Below the pieces are notes generated by a model. It made no database searches and was not told where the DNA came from. It saw nothing but the letters and a program-made list of their open reading frames with translations. A DNA stretch of 64,000 nt from Myrica gale (taxonomy: Eukaryota > Streptophyta > Magnoliopsida > Fagales > Myricaceae): assembly GCA_963930655.1 (NCBI GenBank), contig OZ005609.1, positions 24,005,001 through 24,069,000 on the forward strand, given 5' to 3'. Shown one piece after another: positions 1 through 11,072 of the stretch (positions are counted from its first letter, which is position 1; the number at the start of each line of letters is the position of its first letter). The position numbers were made by a program, and so were the translations under genes.

Positions 1-325
1 GTGTTGCGGAGAATAAGGGAGCAGAGTGGCTGGTTTACAATTATGTTTGATCACGTAGATCCTATACAAATCCAAAGCAATATATCAAATAAATAATCTT
101 TTATTGCTAGTATTATATTTTTTTAAAAGGGTGAAATACAAAGCGGCTTAGAGTTATGTGGGAGATATAAATCGACATCATTAGAGAACAACAAACTTTC
201 ATTTGTTTATTTTATGAACCATCAAGCATGCTAGTTTTTTTTTTGGGTTAATTAAGGGCATATAGGAAAGAATTCCATATATCATAGATGGACAAAAAAA
301 GTAAACTTGTTGTGGTAACCCAGAC

Positions 326-1157
326 AACAAGTATGTTAGTTTATATATATATATATATATATATTAGTCACGTTTCATAAAATGAAACCAAAGCAAACTA
401 CAATCAAGTCGGAAATAAACCGATGGGATCCTAAAAGAGAGGAGAAGCCATTATAAGTTCCAAGTTAGGCAGTAGGAGCGGTCGCAGGAAGCGGTAGACA
501 AAACTATCAGAACTTAGAATGGTCAGTAGATACAGCGCCATAAACTGGACACAACAAGCACCAACTAAGGGCCATAAAAGATCTACAAGGGATTAGAAAA
601 GCCCACCGAGGAGCAGGACGCAACAAAGAAAAAGAAACTAACAAGGGCCAAACAAGGCCAATACAACCAACAACACAAAAAACCAAGAAAAAAACCAAAA
701 ACTGGAATTAGCTAACAACCACAGACGATCGAAGAAGCCAAACATCGATGACCACATATCGCCGAAAAGCCGTTGAGAACAGACCGGAAAAAGGAGAACA
801 CTAACGGGCGCGTGAGTCGCCATGCACTGCCCAAAGGATGCCGAACAAGAGCGGCTAAGTTCGCCTGGAGGAGCAGAAGGCGTCTATCTAGGTTGTGTCC
901 ACCAATGATGCACAGGAACACTGAAATCTAACCTTCAAGATTCTGAACAAAAAGTGACAAGGAGAGAGAGTGGAAGAAGAAAAAGAACTAGAAAAGAGGG
1001 GGGAGAGAGGGGAGAGAGAAAGGGCGAGGAGGAAAGAAGGGCGGTAGGAAGAGTTGTAGCTCCTCCCACCGCCGAAAAATAGGTGAGAAGGGGAAACTAG
1101 GGTTAGGGTTTAAAGATAGTTCTAGAGAAAGGGGGAGCTAACAAGTTTGTTAGTTAT
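326..1157 (-). mobile_element. Retroposon of about 0.8 kb, copy 1, with target site duplication
   Basis: Read on the minus strand, this block starts near 1139 with a pyrimidine-rich head (runs of CTCCCCC and CTCTAG, then CGGCGGTGGGAG), continues T-rich, and ends at a TA-repeat tail at about 341-364. A near-identical direct repeat lies on both sides: AACAAGTATGTTAGTTTAT from 326 and AACAAGTTTGTTAGTTATG from 1140. That is the signature of target-primed (non-LTR) insertion. The head, the GGCGGTGGGAGCT segment and the 3' end (TATAATGGCTTCTCC...ATTTTATGAAAC) resemble the element at 15808-16631. No reverse transcriptase is present, so it would be non-autonomous or a LINE fragment. Short open frames inside it are not convincing genes. 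Confidence 0.6.
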
Positions 1158-1260
1158 GTCTTAACATGTCCCCTATCTGATATGGAGTTATCTATTGTTT
1201 TTGAACTTTAGTTCTTCGTGAATTAAACTCTTGTCCATTTAGAAAGTAAATTTATTTTTC

Positions 1261-1595
1261 TAAGGTGGTGTTTGGTTAGTGAAATTTTTTCACTTTTAAA
1301 GAATTTTTTAAAAAATAAACATATTTACAACCAAACAACAAAATCTCAAAATTTCCATATAAATTTCAACACTTTTTCAAACCAATTTTAATGTTTTTTA
1401 TAAAAAAATTACATCAAATATTATATTTTCTTACTTTTTAACAAGCTCCAATAAAAATTATTATATAATCAAATATTCTTAAACTTTCTCATCAACTTTT
1501 TACAAATCTCATAAATTTCAAACTCTTGAACTTTTCTAGTAGAAACTTCAAAATTCTTAAAATTTTTGCCTTCCTAACATGATAACATCACCTAA
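1261..1595. mobile_element. AT-rich MITE-like repeat
   Basis: The segment opens with TAAGGTGGTGTTTGGTTAG and closes with GATAACATCACCTAA, whose reverse complement TTAGGTGATGTTATC partly matches the opening. The interior is AT-rich and non-coding, with TTTTTCA and AAATTTC words. This fits a small non-autonomous DNA transposon, but the terminal match is short and I could not fix a target duplication. Confidence 0.35.
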
Positions 1596-1774
1596 ATGAT
1601 GTTAAGCAGTAATTATTTATTGAAAATAACCAACATTCATACGAGGATTAGAGAAAAAAAACACATAGAAATAGTCATGGAATGAAAATATTAAATTCTA
1701 ATCGGCTAAAAATACTGTTCCATATCTTTTTTTTGAATTTTGTGTAATAAGAAAAATTCTTAGCGCGCAGCCAA

Positions 1775-1980
1775 GCGTTCGGCTGCGTTTGCGAACAAAA
1801 ATTTTACACACTCTAAAATTTTAACACAATAAAAAATTACAATATAATCTCTCTCTCCCCCATCAAATCACTACTATTCACTACAAAAATATAAAAAACT
1901 ACCTCTCTCTTCACTTTTTCACTAAACCCAATACCTAAAATTTTAACAACACTAAAATTTTACAACACAAACACACCTGT
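1775..1980. mobile_element. Second small inverted-repeat element upstream of the PPR gene
   Basis: A left arm with GCTGCGTTTGCGAAC followed by AAAATTTTACACACTCTAAAATTTTAACAC is mirrored by a right arm whose reverse complement reads GTGTTTGTGTTGTAAAATTTTAG followed by TGTTGTTAAAATTTTAG. The centre is CT-rich. This looks like a MITE with long imperfect arms. Just outside the left arm is a short GC-rich hairpin (CAGCCAAGCGTTCGGCTG). Confidence 0.35.
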
Positions 1981-2296
1981 CTCCTTGCCAGTTGAGGAAA
2001 AAGGAAAAAAAATTAATGAAATGGGTGGAGAAGAACAGAACCACTCTTCTACTGTTCGACATTTCGGCAATAAAATCAGAAAAAAAACGGACTAGATAAA
2101 CAAAATGAAAAAAAACTCAAGATTTCCATTTACATACTCTGCTCCAATAGCATCTGCTTAATTACTGTCTGTCTGTCGCATCTCTTCTCAGGTCAGTAAA
2201 TGTCCTTCCTTTACATCTTCTTCGATTCACTTCGTTTTCCCCAGAATAATGTGTTTTCCTCGATAACATCGAGGTAGCTGTTCATGAACTTCTCCC

Positions 2297-4483
2297 ATGG
2301 CTGTAAAGCTCTCACCTTTAGCTATTTCCAAGAGAATCCTCGAACGGGTCAGTATAATTGCATCTCTTTCTTCGGTTTCATGCGCTAAGAATATCGAGGT
2401 TTTATCGGAAAAAAATAGGAACCTACCGAATTCATCTGATTTTGAACTAAACGTTCAGTTCTTAAGGTATAAGCTTTCCCCGGATAACTTAATCCGGGTT
2501 TTGGATAATACCAGTGATTTGACCTCAGCAGTGAGGATATTCAAATGGGCTGCCCTCCAAAAGCGGTTCTGCCACACTGCCAATACTTATTATCGGATAA
2601 TCGAGAAGTTAGGTATGGCTGGAAATGTCAAGGAGATGGAGGGATTTTGTCAGAATATGGTGAAAGATAGATGCACAGGTGTTGAGGAGGCTCTTGTGTC
2701 ATTGATTTCTACCTTTCTTAGACATTATAGGCTCACTGAAGCTATGAGGGTTCTTGTTAATATGAATTTGGGTGGTTATAACCCCTCTAGAGATTTATTT
2801 AACGCTGTATTGGGTGCTCTAGTGGAGAGGAAGAGTGACTTTCAGGATGTGATATTGGTTTATAAGGAAATGGTAAAGACTGGAATAGTACCGACGACTG
2901 ATACCTTGAATCATTTATTGGAAGCTTTGTTTGAAGCCAATAAGGTTGAGTCTGCTTTGGATCAGTTTAGGAGAATGAACAGGAAAGGGTGTAATCCTAA
3001 CACGAGGACCTTTGAGACAGTCATAAAGTGTCTTGTTGAGAAAACCCGAGTGGATGAAGCTGTCATTGTTTTAGGTGAAATGTTTGAACTCGGGTGTCAG
3101 CCTGATTTGAGTTTCTATACCTGCACAATTCCTTTATTATGCAGGGAAAATAAGCCTGAGGAGGGGATTAAGTTGTTTCAGCTGATGAGAGCTTCTCAGT
3201 TTGTTCCTGATACATTTATCTGTGAGGTTTTAGTGTGGTGCTTGTGTGAGAACCTTTGGCTGGATGAAGCGATAAGTATATTCAAAGAGATGGCAGAAAC
3301 TGATATAAAGCCATCTAATACTGCTCTTTTGGATATGATAAATTGCTTTTGTAAACTAGGGAAAATAAATGAAGCTATAGAGTTTTTGGAACATAATTGT
3401 GTTTTTGAAGCTTCACCACACAATGCACTACTCAAAGGTTGCTGCAGTGCTGGTAAATTATCTGTGGCAAAAGGTCTTCTTGAGAAAATGTCTGAGAGAA
3501 GCATAGCCGACTGCTATTCGTGGAATATTCTGATCAGGTCACTTTGCGAGAATGCAGAGATCAGGAAAGCATTTGAACTTCTTGGAAAAATGATAGTTTC
3601 TTCCTGTACTCCTGACTGTAACACACACTTGGCTCTGCTTGTTGGCAACTGTAGATTGAACAAATATATCGATGCTCTGGAGCTATTTAATAAATTTTGT
3701 GCAAAATGCTGGGTTTTGGATTCTATGTCTTATTCTGAACTGGTTGAAGGCCTATGTTGGTCGGAAAGGACTCTTGAGGCTGCTGAGGTGTTTTGCTACA
3801 TGTCTAGTAATAGATACTCTCTTCAGTCTTCCTCCTTCGATATATTGATCAAGGGTATTTGTGCCACCAGAAAGGTCAATCAAGCAATAGATTTATGGCA
3901 GTTGGCTTATTATTCTTGTACTTCTTGTAGTATAGCAAGTTACAGTGCAATTATGTTTGAGTTGTCTAAACTAGGTAGGGCAAAGGATTTGCTAGTAGCT
4001 CTCTCGCGAATGCTGGTAGAGGGTTGTAGTCCCAATCTGGAAGTATATATCATTCTCATACAAAGCATGAGTTCAGAGAATCGAATTAAGGATTGTGTTT
4101 TCTTTTTCAATATGATGGTTAGTAAGGGTTTGGTACCCAATTCCGAACAACTGTACAATCTACTATTCTGCATAGCCAACCATTCTCAGTTGTGTATGGT
4201 TGCAAGTGCAATCGATAAACTTCTTTCTAATTCTGGAATTCAAAATCCAGCTATTTACAACATGCTGATCAATGGCTTCTGGAAGGAGGGCAATAAATGC
4301 GAAGCACGCCGATTATTGGACATGATGTTGGAACATGGTTGGGTACCAGGTGCTACTACTCATGGACTGTTGATTGGCTCTGTTGCTAGAGAGGAATCAT
4401 ACTCTCGAGGATTTGCCTATGATAATTCTGCAGAGCAAGATACTGTTACTGACATACTTGCAGAAGGCTTAGGAAAAACGTGA
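2297..4483 (+). CDS. P-class pentatricopeptide repeat (PPR) protein, 728 aa
   Basis: An uninterrupted single exon with the helix-turn-helix repeats of the P class. Repeated units of about 35 residues carry signatures such as TFETVIKCLVEKTRVDEA, SWNILIRSLCENAEIRKAFE and IYNMLINGFWKEGNKCEARR, covering roughly residues 90-700. No E, DYW or SMR domain follows the repeats, so it should act by RNA binding alone (stability, splicing or translation) in an organelle. The N-terminus (MAVKLSPLAISKRILERVS) is basic, hydroxylated and poor in acidic residues, as in mitochondrial presequences; that location is inferred. The first ATG of the frame is used. The upstream TCTCAGGTCAGTAAATG could hold a 5' UTR splice site. 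Most angiosperm P-class PPR genes are likewise intronless. The RNA target cannot be read from the sequence. Confidence 0.93.
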   Translation: MAVKLSPLAISKRILERVSIIASLSSVSCAKNIEVLSEKNRNLPNSSDFELNVQFLRYKLSPDNLIRVLDNTSDLTSAVRIFKWAALQKRFCHTANTYYRIIEKLGMAGNVKEMEGFCQNMVKDRCTGVEEALVSLISTFLRHYRLTEAMRVLVNMNLGGYNPSRDLFNAVLGALVERKSDFQDVILVYKEMVKTGIVPTTDTLNHLLEALFEANKVESALDQFRRMNRKGCNPNTRTFETVIKCLVEKTRVDEAVIVLGEMFELGCQPDLSFYTCTIPLLCRENKPEEGIKLFQLMRASQFVPDTFICEVLVWCLCENLWLDEAISIFKEMAETDIKPSNTALLDMINCFCKLGKINEAIEFLEHNCVFEASPHNALLKGCCSAGKLSVAKGLLEKMSERSIADCYSWNILIRSLCENAEIRKAFELLGKMIVSSCTPDCNTHLALLVGNCRLNKYIDALELFNKFCAKCWVLDSMSYSELVEGLCWSERTLEAAEVFCYMSSNRYSLQSSSFDILIKGICATRKVNQAIDLWQLAYYSCTSCSIASYSAIMFELSKLGRAKDLLVALSRMLVEGCSPNLEVYIILIQSMSSENRIKDCVFFFNMMVSKGLVPNSEQLYNLLFCIANHSQLCMVASAIDKLLSNSGIQNPAIYNMLINGFWKEGNKCEARRLLDMMLEHGWVPGATTHGLLIGSVAREESYSRGFAYDNSAEQDTVTDILAEGLGKT

Positions 4484-5837
4484 TGTATCCATGTTTCTAA
4501 GAAAATTGTTTCTATAAGCTGAACGCCCAGTTTCTCTCTTGGATTATACTCTCTCATAACTTCAAGATTGCAGATCTGCTTTCCAACTCATCAAGGACAC
4601 GAGGGATTGAAACTGCTTTCAGACCTGATCTTGCCATCTCTGTCTCTTCATATCCCTCGTTTTGGTTACGAAGAAGAAAGATACATCTGTAGTTTCTTTT
4701 CATTGATATCCTATCTGACATCAGTAAGGAGCGCTCAAGGAGGTTAAATTTACCAGGGAAAAAATTATGTGGGAAGTGATTGGTATGGTTCCTCATGAGT
4801 TGGTCTATTGCCTTTATTGGTTGTCGAAAGCTTACAAAGTATATGATTCTCATCCTCTCTCGGGCCTACTTTATAGCTCTGACTGGGAAGAGTATGACAG
4901 GTAATTTTGGGCGGATTATAACCACAATTTTGTTCATCCTCTGGTTCGAAGCCAGAATATACTTGTAATACAGATTTTAGTCCCTATTAAATGCAGAAGT
5001 GTGCCTTTTTTTTTGCTTTCTTTGTTTTTTTTGTCGGTTGGGGGTTTGGAAAACTTCTACTCATTGATGTATGCTCTGCAGATGACATGCTTCTTTGCTG
5101 TGATAGTACTGACTAGAGGTATCAACAAACTGACTAAGGATTTCTCGGGACAGGCTGAGGTGAGGATTTGGGTCGGAGATTCAGCCAGTTCTGCACGTAT
5201 ATGTGAGTTGTTTACAAGTCTTTGGAGCATTATTTTTTTGCAATGTTAGTGGTCTACCATTGGTAATTGAATCTTTCATATCCTTGGTTTTTTCTCTTGG
5301 ATGTTAAGGACAGGAAGGTTTATGAGACAAGATGCGAGGTTGCTGGAGAAATTTGTACCCTCTGATTAGACCCAAAACTTGTTCCATTGCTACCTCTTGA
5401 AGTTTCAAAGAAAACCCTCAATGGGGGGGGGGGGGGGGGAACCAATGCTAGCCTTAAACAGAAGATTTTGACAGGGATCTTATTTGTCCTTTTGCCAAAT
5501 TAATATTTGTATGCCCCTCACCTTATCCCACTTATACGATGTGGTATACCAAGTTTACCAAGTTTATGTGCACCGGATTTCTCTCAATACTTAAAAAAAA
5601 AGAAGGTATAGAGTGAATGGCAATTTTTTTTCAAAAATTCTACCAAATCCTTGATTCATGTGGAGGCCTAAACTTTTCTTTTCACACAAATACATTTAAC
5701 CTTTCAAATCTCGTTGATCAAGCAATTTCTGAGCCATTAGGTGAAAATTGAAATTTTACCATTCCAACCATTAATGACATAAAAAGCTTGAAAAATAACT
5801 CTTAGTTAACAGCTGTTCATCGGTCTAGAAAAAAACA
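4484..5837. other. PPR 3' flank and spacer
   Basis: The first few hundred bases are presumably the PPR 3' UTR. No other gene is visible. There is a homopolymer G run of about 16-18 bases near 5425-5441 and otherwise AT-rich single-copy-looking DNA. Short open frames here have no recognisable family features. Confidence 0.5.
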
Positions 5838-6172
5838 AGGGGGAAAATACATTGTTTTGTACTTTGCATCTTAAACTATCACTTTTGTATCTTTTGTCAA
5901 AATTTTAAACTAAGATGACGATAATGTCGTTGACCCACTTTGCATATATTAAAGGTATTGTTGTCAATTCACCAAATTTTCAGGGTATTATTGTTGAACG
6001 GAAGGTGCAAAGTGTCTACCATTGATAGTTGGAGGGTGCAGAGTGTCTCAAAATTTGACAAGATGCAAATTGTCTAGTATTAGTAATTAAAGGGTAAAAT
6101 GTAACAAAAATGATAATTTAGGGTGCAAAGTGCAAAAGTCATGGTAGTTTGAAGATAAAAAATGTATTTACT
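5830..6172. mobile_element. MITE with GGRGTAAATACATT-type ends
   Basis: The left end GGGGGAAAATACATTG, followed by TACTTTGCATCTTAAACTATCAC, is mirrored at the right end, whose reverse complement reads GGAGTAAATACATTTTTTATC then TTCAAACTACCATG and CACTTTGCACCCTAAATTATC. Repeated phrases (GGTGCAAAGTGTCTA, GGTGCAGAGTGTCTC) fill the centre. No coding capacity. The ends resemble the elements at 58608 and 59285. Confidence 0.6.
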
Positions 6173-6429
6173 CCAACAAAGATAATAAACATCCCTTGCA
6201 AAAAAGAACAAATTGTTGTGTTCAATTATTTCTATTTACGTCAACACTTTTCGTTCTTTGCGCTTCTCATATATTTTTTATTTTCTAGACACAATACATG
6301 TTCTCTCTTTATATTGAGCAACCCTGATTTTAGTCAACCATTGTATGACTATATTACAGATAATATATTAGCAAATTTTGGATACCAAAAATTTGATAAG
6401 TGAAAAAATTTAAAAGAATATTTTCTCAT

Positions 6430-7164
6430 TAAATTATTTAACATTTAAAACTATATATATATAACATAACAATAAAGCCTTTTACAAGGAACAAGATCTT
6501 TTGTAATTTGCTCTTGGAATTGCATGATGTAAGTCAGAAAGAGATACTTATAAAAAAAGAAGTCAGAAAGAGATAGATACAATAAGTAGACTCTTTTTTT
6601 TTGCTAATAAAAAAAGGTTCTTTGGGTATGATTTTAGGTCGAAGTTCACCACCACACTCGAAAATTTCACATAGTGCGGAAACTACCAGAGTATAATGAG
6701 AGTACTGTGATTCGAACCTTCGTTGAGAGCAAGCTGTAGAAGGTACGAACCGCACACCAGAGCATAATAAGATCTATTTATTGTGTCTATATATCTTCAA
6801 AATACACTATACAATTTGGATACAAAATTACAGAAGATTTTGAGTTGTGGCTTTACCTTAGGCGTCATTCTGTTTTTGGTAAAGTAGGCGTCATTCAGAT
6901 CTCGTTAAGAGCCGCCCCTTATTTCATTTCACAGTTCACACTCCGCTTTTAAAAATAGTCATGTAGTTTAGGCAATTTAGCACGAAAACCTTTAGTATCC
7001 AACTGCCTGCTGTTAGCGACAGATGTGGTTTTGGTTTCTTTTTGTGAGGCCCCAAACTCATTTCTGCTATCTTTCTAACCTCCATCTCATCTGATGCATT
7101 AAGAAAAGCTGCATCACCCAATTGTTGAAACGCTCTCTCCACAGTGTAGACAAACGTAGTGGGT
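6430..7164. other. Spacer and presumed promoter region of the first PME gene
   Basis: Holds a short near-tandem duplication (GTCAGAAAGAGATA at about 6535 and 6561) and the word GGTTCGAATCAC on the minus strand near 6712, which looks like a tRNA-type B box but lies in no cloverleaf. A TATA-like TCTATATATC occurs near 6788, rather far from the PME start. No gene is seen. Confidence 0.4.
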
Positions 7165-7183
7165 GGGGGGGGGGGGGGGGGGG
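7165..7183 (+). repeat. G19 homopolymer 33 bp upstream of the PME start codon
   Basis: A run of 19 G bases preceded by GTGGGT lies in the presumed 5' leader of the gene starting at 7217. Such a tract is expected to be length-polymorphic and could form a G-quadruplex in DNA or RNA. Its exact length may be affected by sequencing error. Confidence 0.7.
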
Positions 7184-7216
7184 AAAGGCACGAGTCTTTT
7201 GCGTCCTTCCTAGCTA

Positions 7217-9090
7217 ATGGCTCGGTATGATCAGGAGGATAACCACGATGACCTGCTGGGAAACATGATCGTCCTGGGGGTCTCACTCATCGTAATCGCA
7301 GCAGTTGTCATCGGCGTTGTTGCTGGAATAGATAACCCCAAAGATGACCCGGGAACCGCGAATAAGATGACTCTCGATGCCATCTGTAACAAAACTGATT
7401 ACAAGGAGACTTGTATGTCTAGCCTGGAACCACTAGGTAACCAAACTGAAGTGATCGTCTATTTCCAATCTGCAGTAAATGCTACTGTTTCAGAAATGGC
7501 ACAGGCGATGAAGAAGGCAAAAGTTGATGTCGACTCGCTTTCAGATGAAGATCAAATCATGGCGCTTGAGGATTGCATCGAGTTGATGGAGTTGTGCATT
7601 GAGGAAATGCAATCTGTGATTAAAATGGTTAATGCTTCGCCAAACTTGTTCTATAACGATCCAGGCGATGCTAGGAGCAGCTTGAGCGCTGTCATCTCGT
7701 ATCAAATGACGTGTCTTGAGGGATTCAAAGAGACTCATTCGGCATATCACATGGGTCAAGTTCTGCAGAAGTCCACTGAGCTTGCTAGCAATGCCTTGGC
7801 TATAATCTACTCGTATTCTGAGAACGACGACGAAAAGGCAGAGTCTGCTGCAACGCCTCGGAGAAGCACGTACGAAGAGGGCGTGGAAGACGAGAGATTT
7901 CCAGTACGGTTTTCCGTAGCAGACCGCAAACTCTTGCAGTCCCACAAGAAGGGTGGTCCACGGCCAGATGCAATTGTGGCTAAAGATGGAAGTGGGCAAT
8001 ATAAAACCATCACTGCTGCTGTCAATGCTTTCCCAGATGACCGCAAGGGAAGATACCTCATCTACGTAAAATCCGGGGTCTACAAGGAGAACGTCATCGT
8101 TGCCAAGAATATGCCCCAGATGTACATGTATGGTGATGGCGCTAGTGAGTCGATCATCGCCGGAACTGATATCAACGGAACTAGATACCGGAGAGCTACT
8201 TTATGTGAGTCCCTGCCCATGTATATTGCTTCTCTTTTTGCTTCCGCCTAACAAAAATCCTCGACGCGGAACAGAAACAGAACGTCTCTCCCCCATATAT
8301 ATAAACTCCTCTTTTTCATTGTGTAACATGCTGTTTTCCCTCTTTCTTTTCAGCGGCAATTGGCAGTGGGTTTATTTGCAAGGATATTGGAATCAGAAGC
8401 CCAGATGAAACGGGAGTAAATTTCATAGCTGCCGTCAAACTCCAGTCAGATAATGCAGCATTCTTCGACTGCAGAATAAATGGTACTACGTCGGGCATAT
8501 TTGCATTAGCCCATCGCCAGTTCTTCCGAGAGTGCGAAATCTATGGCGCCACAAACATTATCAGCGGTGATGCCGCACTAGTAATCCAACGCTCCACGAT
8601 CATTCTGACAGACTCTAATCTTCAAGGGATGGCAAAAGTAGTAGCTTCGCAAGCCAGGACTGACAGGCGTGAAAGCACCGGTTTTGTCATCCATGGCTGC
8701 ACCATCGGCCGAGACATATCTTACTCCCTTGAAGGACAAAAGACTACTGTATATTATACCGCCGAAAGACTGCAGATTGCTACTTACTTGGCCATGGCAG
8801 CCGAGAAGTATTCAAGGACAATCGTAATGGAATCAGTCCTGGGGGATTTAATTCATTCAGATGGATGGTATAACAACATGGACGATAACAATGGAATTGA
8901 AACTGTGACCTTTGTTGAGTATGGAAACAAGGGACCCGGAGCTCAGACCAACAGGAGAGTCAATTGGCCGGGGTATACTCTCATCACCGATAGAGATGAT
9001 GCATTGCGTTATACCGCTGGCCCATTCATTCAAGCACAAGAATGGTTGCCAGGTACTGAAGTTCCCTACCAGGCGGGGCTATTTTCCTGA
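7217..9090 (+). CDS. PMEI-PME family protein lacking all catalytic residues (pseudoenzyme), 574 aa
   Basis: Two exons, 7217-8204 and 8354-9090, join in frame at the intron position shared with the PME at 40094 (GT 8205, AG 8353). Order: short cytosolic N-terminus, membrane anchor or signal at about residues 17-39, PMEI domain (about 52-205, conserved Cys including NKTDYKETC and QMTCLEG), a basic processing-like DRKLL motif near 235, and a PME beta-helix domain to the end. Aligned without gaps to the active paralogue through the first half of the PME domain, the catalytic residues are replaced: the Gln of HQAVA by Phe353, QD of GYQDTL by Thr375-Ser376, the Asp of DFIFG by Asn397, and Arg and Trp of LGRPW by Met477 and Ala479. 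No stop or frameshift occurs over 1.7 kb. It may act as an inhibitor, a scaffold or a PMEI carrier, or be a gene early in decay. True pectin de-esterification is very unlikely. Confidence 0.85.
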
Positions 9091-11072
9091 TAAGATACAC
9101 GGAAAGGAAGCTCAATGCAGAAGAGGTAACATGTTTTTCTTCTGCCAAAATAGCGACAAAAGCAAGAGAGTAAAAGAAGCTGAGAGGTGTCCATTTTAGT
9201 TTTTTTTTTTTTATAGGTATAGATGTAACACTTTCAGAACTTTGGGCCAGAAACCTGGAAAGCTCATTGCAAGGTCCATTTTTTCTATTTTGATTGTTTT
9301 TTTAATTTATATTTTTGTTGATTTTTGTCAACGGCATCCGTCAGTTTTTTTTTTCTGCAACTGTGAAAACATATTGACATGAAAGGCCCCGTTTGTTTGT
9401 TTGTTTGTTTGGAAGACAAATTTTCTAATTTGTTGTACTTGTTTGCAAGGAGAATTACAAGTTTTTTTTTGCATGAATCTTTTGAGCTGGCTAAGCTAAC
9501 ATCTCGAGCTTTTTGGATCGATGGCTGCTCTACAAGTGAATTAATGGAGATTTAAACCAAAGCATGAAATGGGTATTAGTATAAAATGGATATTATAAAG
9601 AAACCGAGGAAATCATCTTTTACAAGTCCACACCAAAGAGCAACTGATTGCGACGGCAAATAGGTGTAGAATTAAGAAGTCAAAAGCCTAAACAGTTCTT
9701 TCAGGCCGCTTCATCTCGAAAGCAACAAGGCACACAAGATCTAGTTCCAATGATTGGCTCTTTTGTTTCCCCTCGTGCCAAAATTTGGGGAAGGTTCCCA
9801 AGGAGCAATCTTGCAAGATCAAAATCTTCTCTGTATTTGCTGTTGATTATTCGACTCCTTTCTTTGTGAATTTCAATCGAGGACAGAAGGGATGAAACCC
9901 CTCCTCCCAACTCAAAATAAATAAATAAACATCCATACGCAACGACTTTAAATCTTTTTCTGCAGTAGACTAGGAATCCTATGGTTAACCAATTCTGAGA
10001 GGATAATGAAGGAACAAATACAAGCCTATGCATGAAACTATATGGATCTAGGATCGCTTGCACTTTGTCATTTCTTTGAGAGGAAAATACCACACCAAAT
10101 AAAAACAGGTTGGACGGTAGCATAGAGAGTAAGTCAAAGGATTCGAGTAATTGAATAAAAAAATGGTTTCTATGATTTCTAACTCTTAATCCCTGGATCA
10201 TGATGGTAAAGAAACAATGTCAAATGTGCCAAATTGCAACCTGCATCCGTTCATGCACTTAGTTTAGAATGCCTGTTCATAAAATAAACTGTGTTGTCCT
10301 GGCCCAGTTACGCATTTATAACCATAAAGAAAAGATCAACAAGAAGTCGGGGGACTGAAAGCAAATAACGAAACGAAATTGATGGTCCAAAGCAGTAGCA
10401 CTTCTCTTTTAGTCATTCCTTAATGACCTTCTAAAAAAGTTTCTAAAACCTTCATAAACAACGACAAGCTGCATTTCAGTGTGTAATATTCTATGATGAT
10501 GAGAAACATGGGAATCCAGCTGTGGCCTAGGCACAGCACTATAGCAATCAAAATGAGCAATCTCGTTTTAGCACAAATCCTTGAGATTGAATACAGCAAA
10601 AAACATATAATCAAACATGTAGACTACAAATTTACAAGTAAATACATGCTACTATTTGACTACAAAAGAATGGCATCGGGGTCCTTTACCAAAAAAAGTA
10701 GAACAGAATAGAGAAAGAAATTAGCAATCTAACTCTGCACCCTCACAAACAATGCGCACACTAAAGATACAACAGGACACAACCTATCATTTGCTACGCA
10801 TCCATACAAAACTTTTGAGGAACCCTACAACAGCAGGAACAAAAGCAACCCAATGAATGTGTCAAGAAAATGCAACATGCTTGTGCAGAAGGAAACAATT
10901 CGCTCACTTACAGTCCCATAGAGTGAAGAATTCAGATTCCTTGAAGTTTTGGACCATTCACTGAGCCCCCAATTCAAAACTGCAATTCATAATCAATGGA
11001 AGGAGTATAGTTAGCAACAGCAACCCACTGAAGGAAACTGAAATCAAAGTTCAAGCATTTATTTGGACTTAC
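9091..11072. other. Spacer between PME 1 and the zinc-finger gene
   Basis: The first part should be the PME 3' UTR. A (GTTT)4 microsatellite sits at about 9391-9410. A minus-strand open frame of 166 codons (9701-10201) shows no recognisable domain and I do not call it. The last 200 bases next to 11072 are probably the 3' UTR of the minus-strand gene. Confidence 0.4.

Noticed and set aside
507-921. Overlapping minus-strand open frames of 60-70 codons at the window start
   Set aside because: They lie in the body of a retroposon, are low in complexity and show no domain; chance frames.
6700-6725. tRNA-like B box GGTTCGAATCAC on the minus strand
   Set aside because: No A box at the right distance and no cloverleaf can be folded; not enough for a tRNA or a SINE call.
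9701-10201. 166-codon minus-strand open frame
   Set aside because: No domain, no signal and no support for start or splice sites; composition not convincing.
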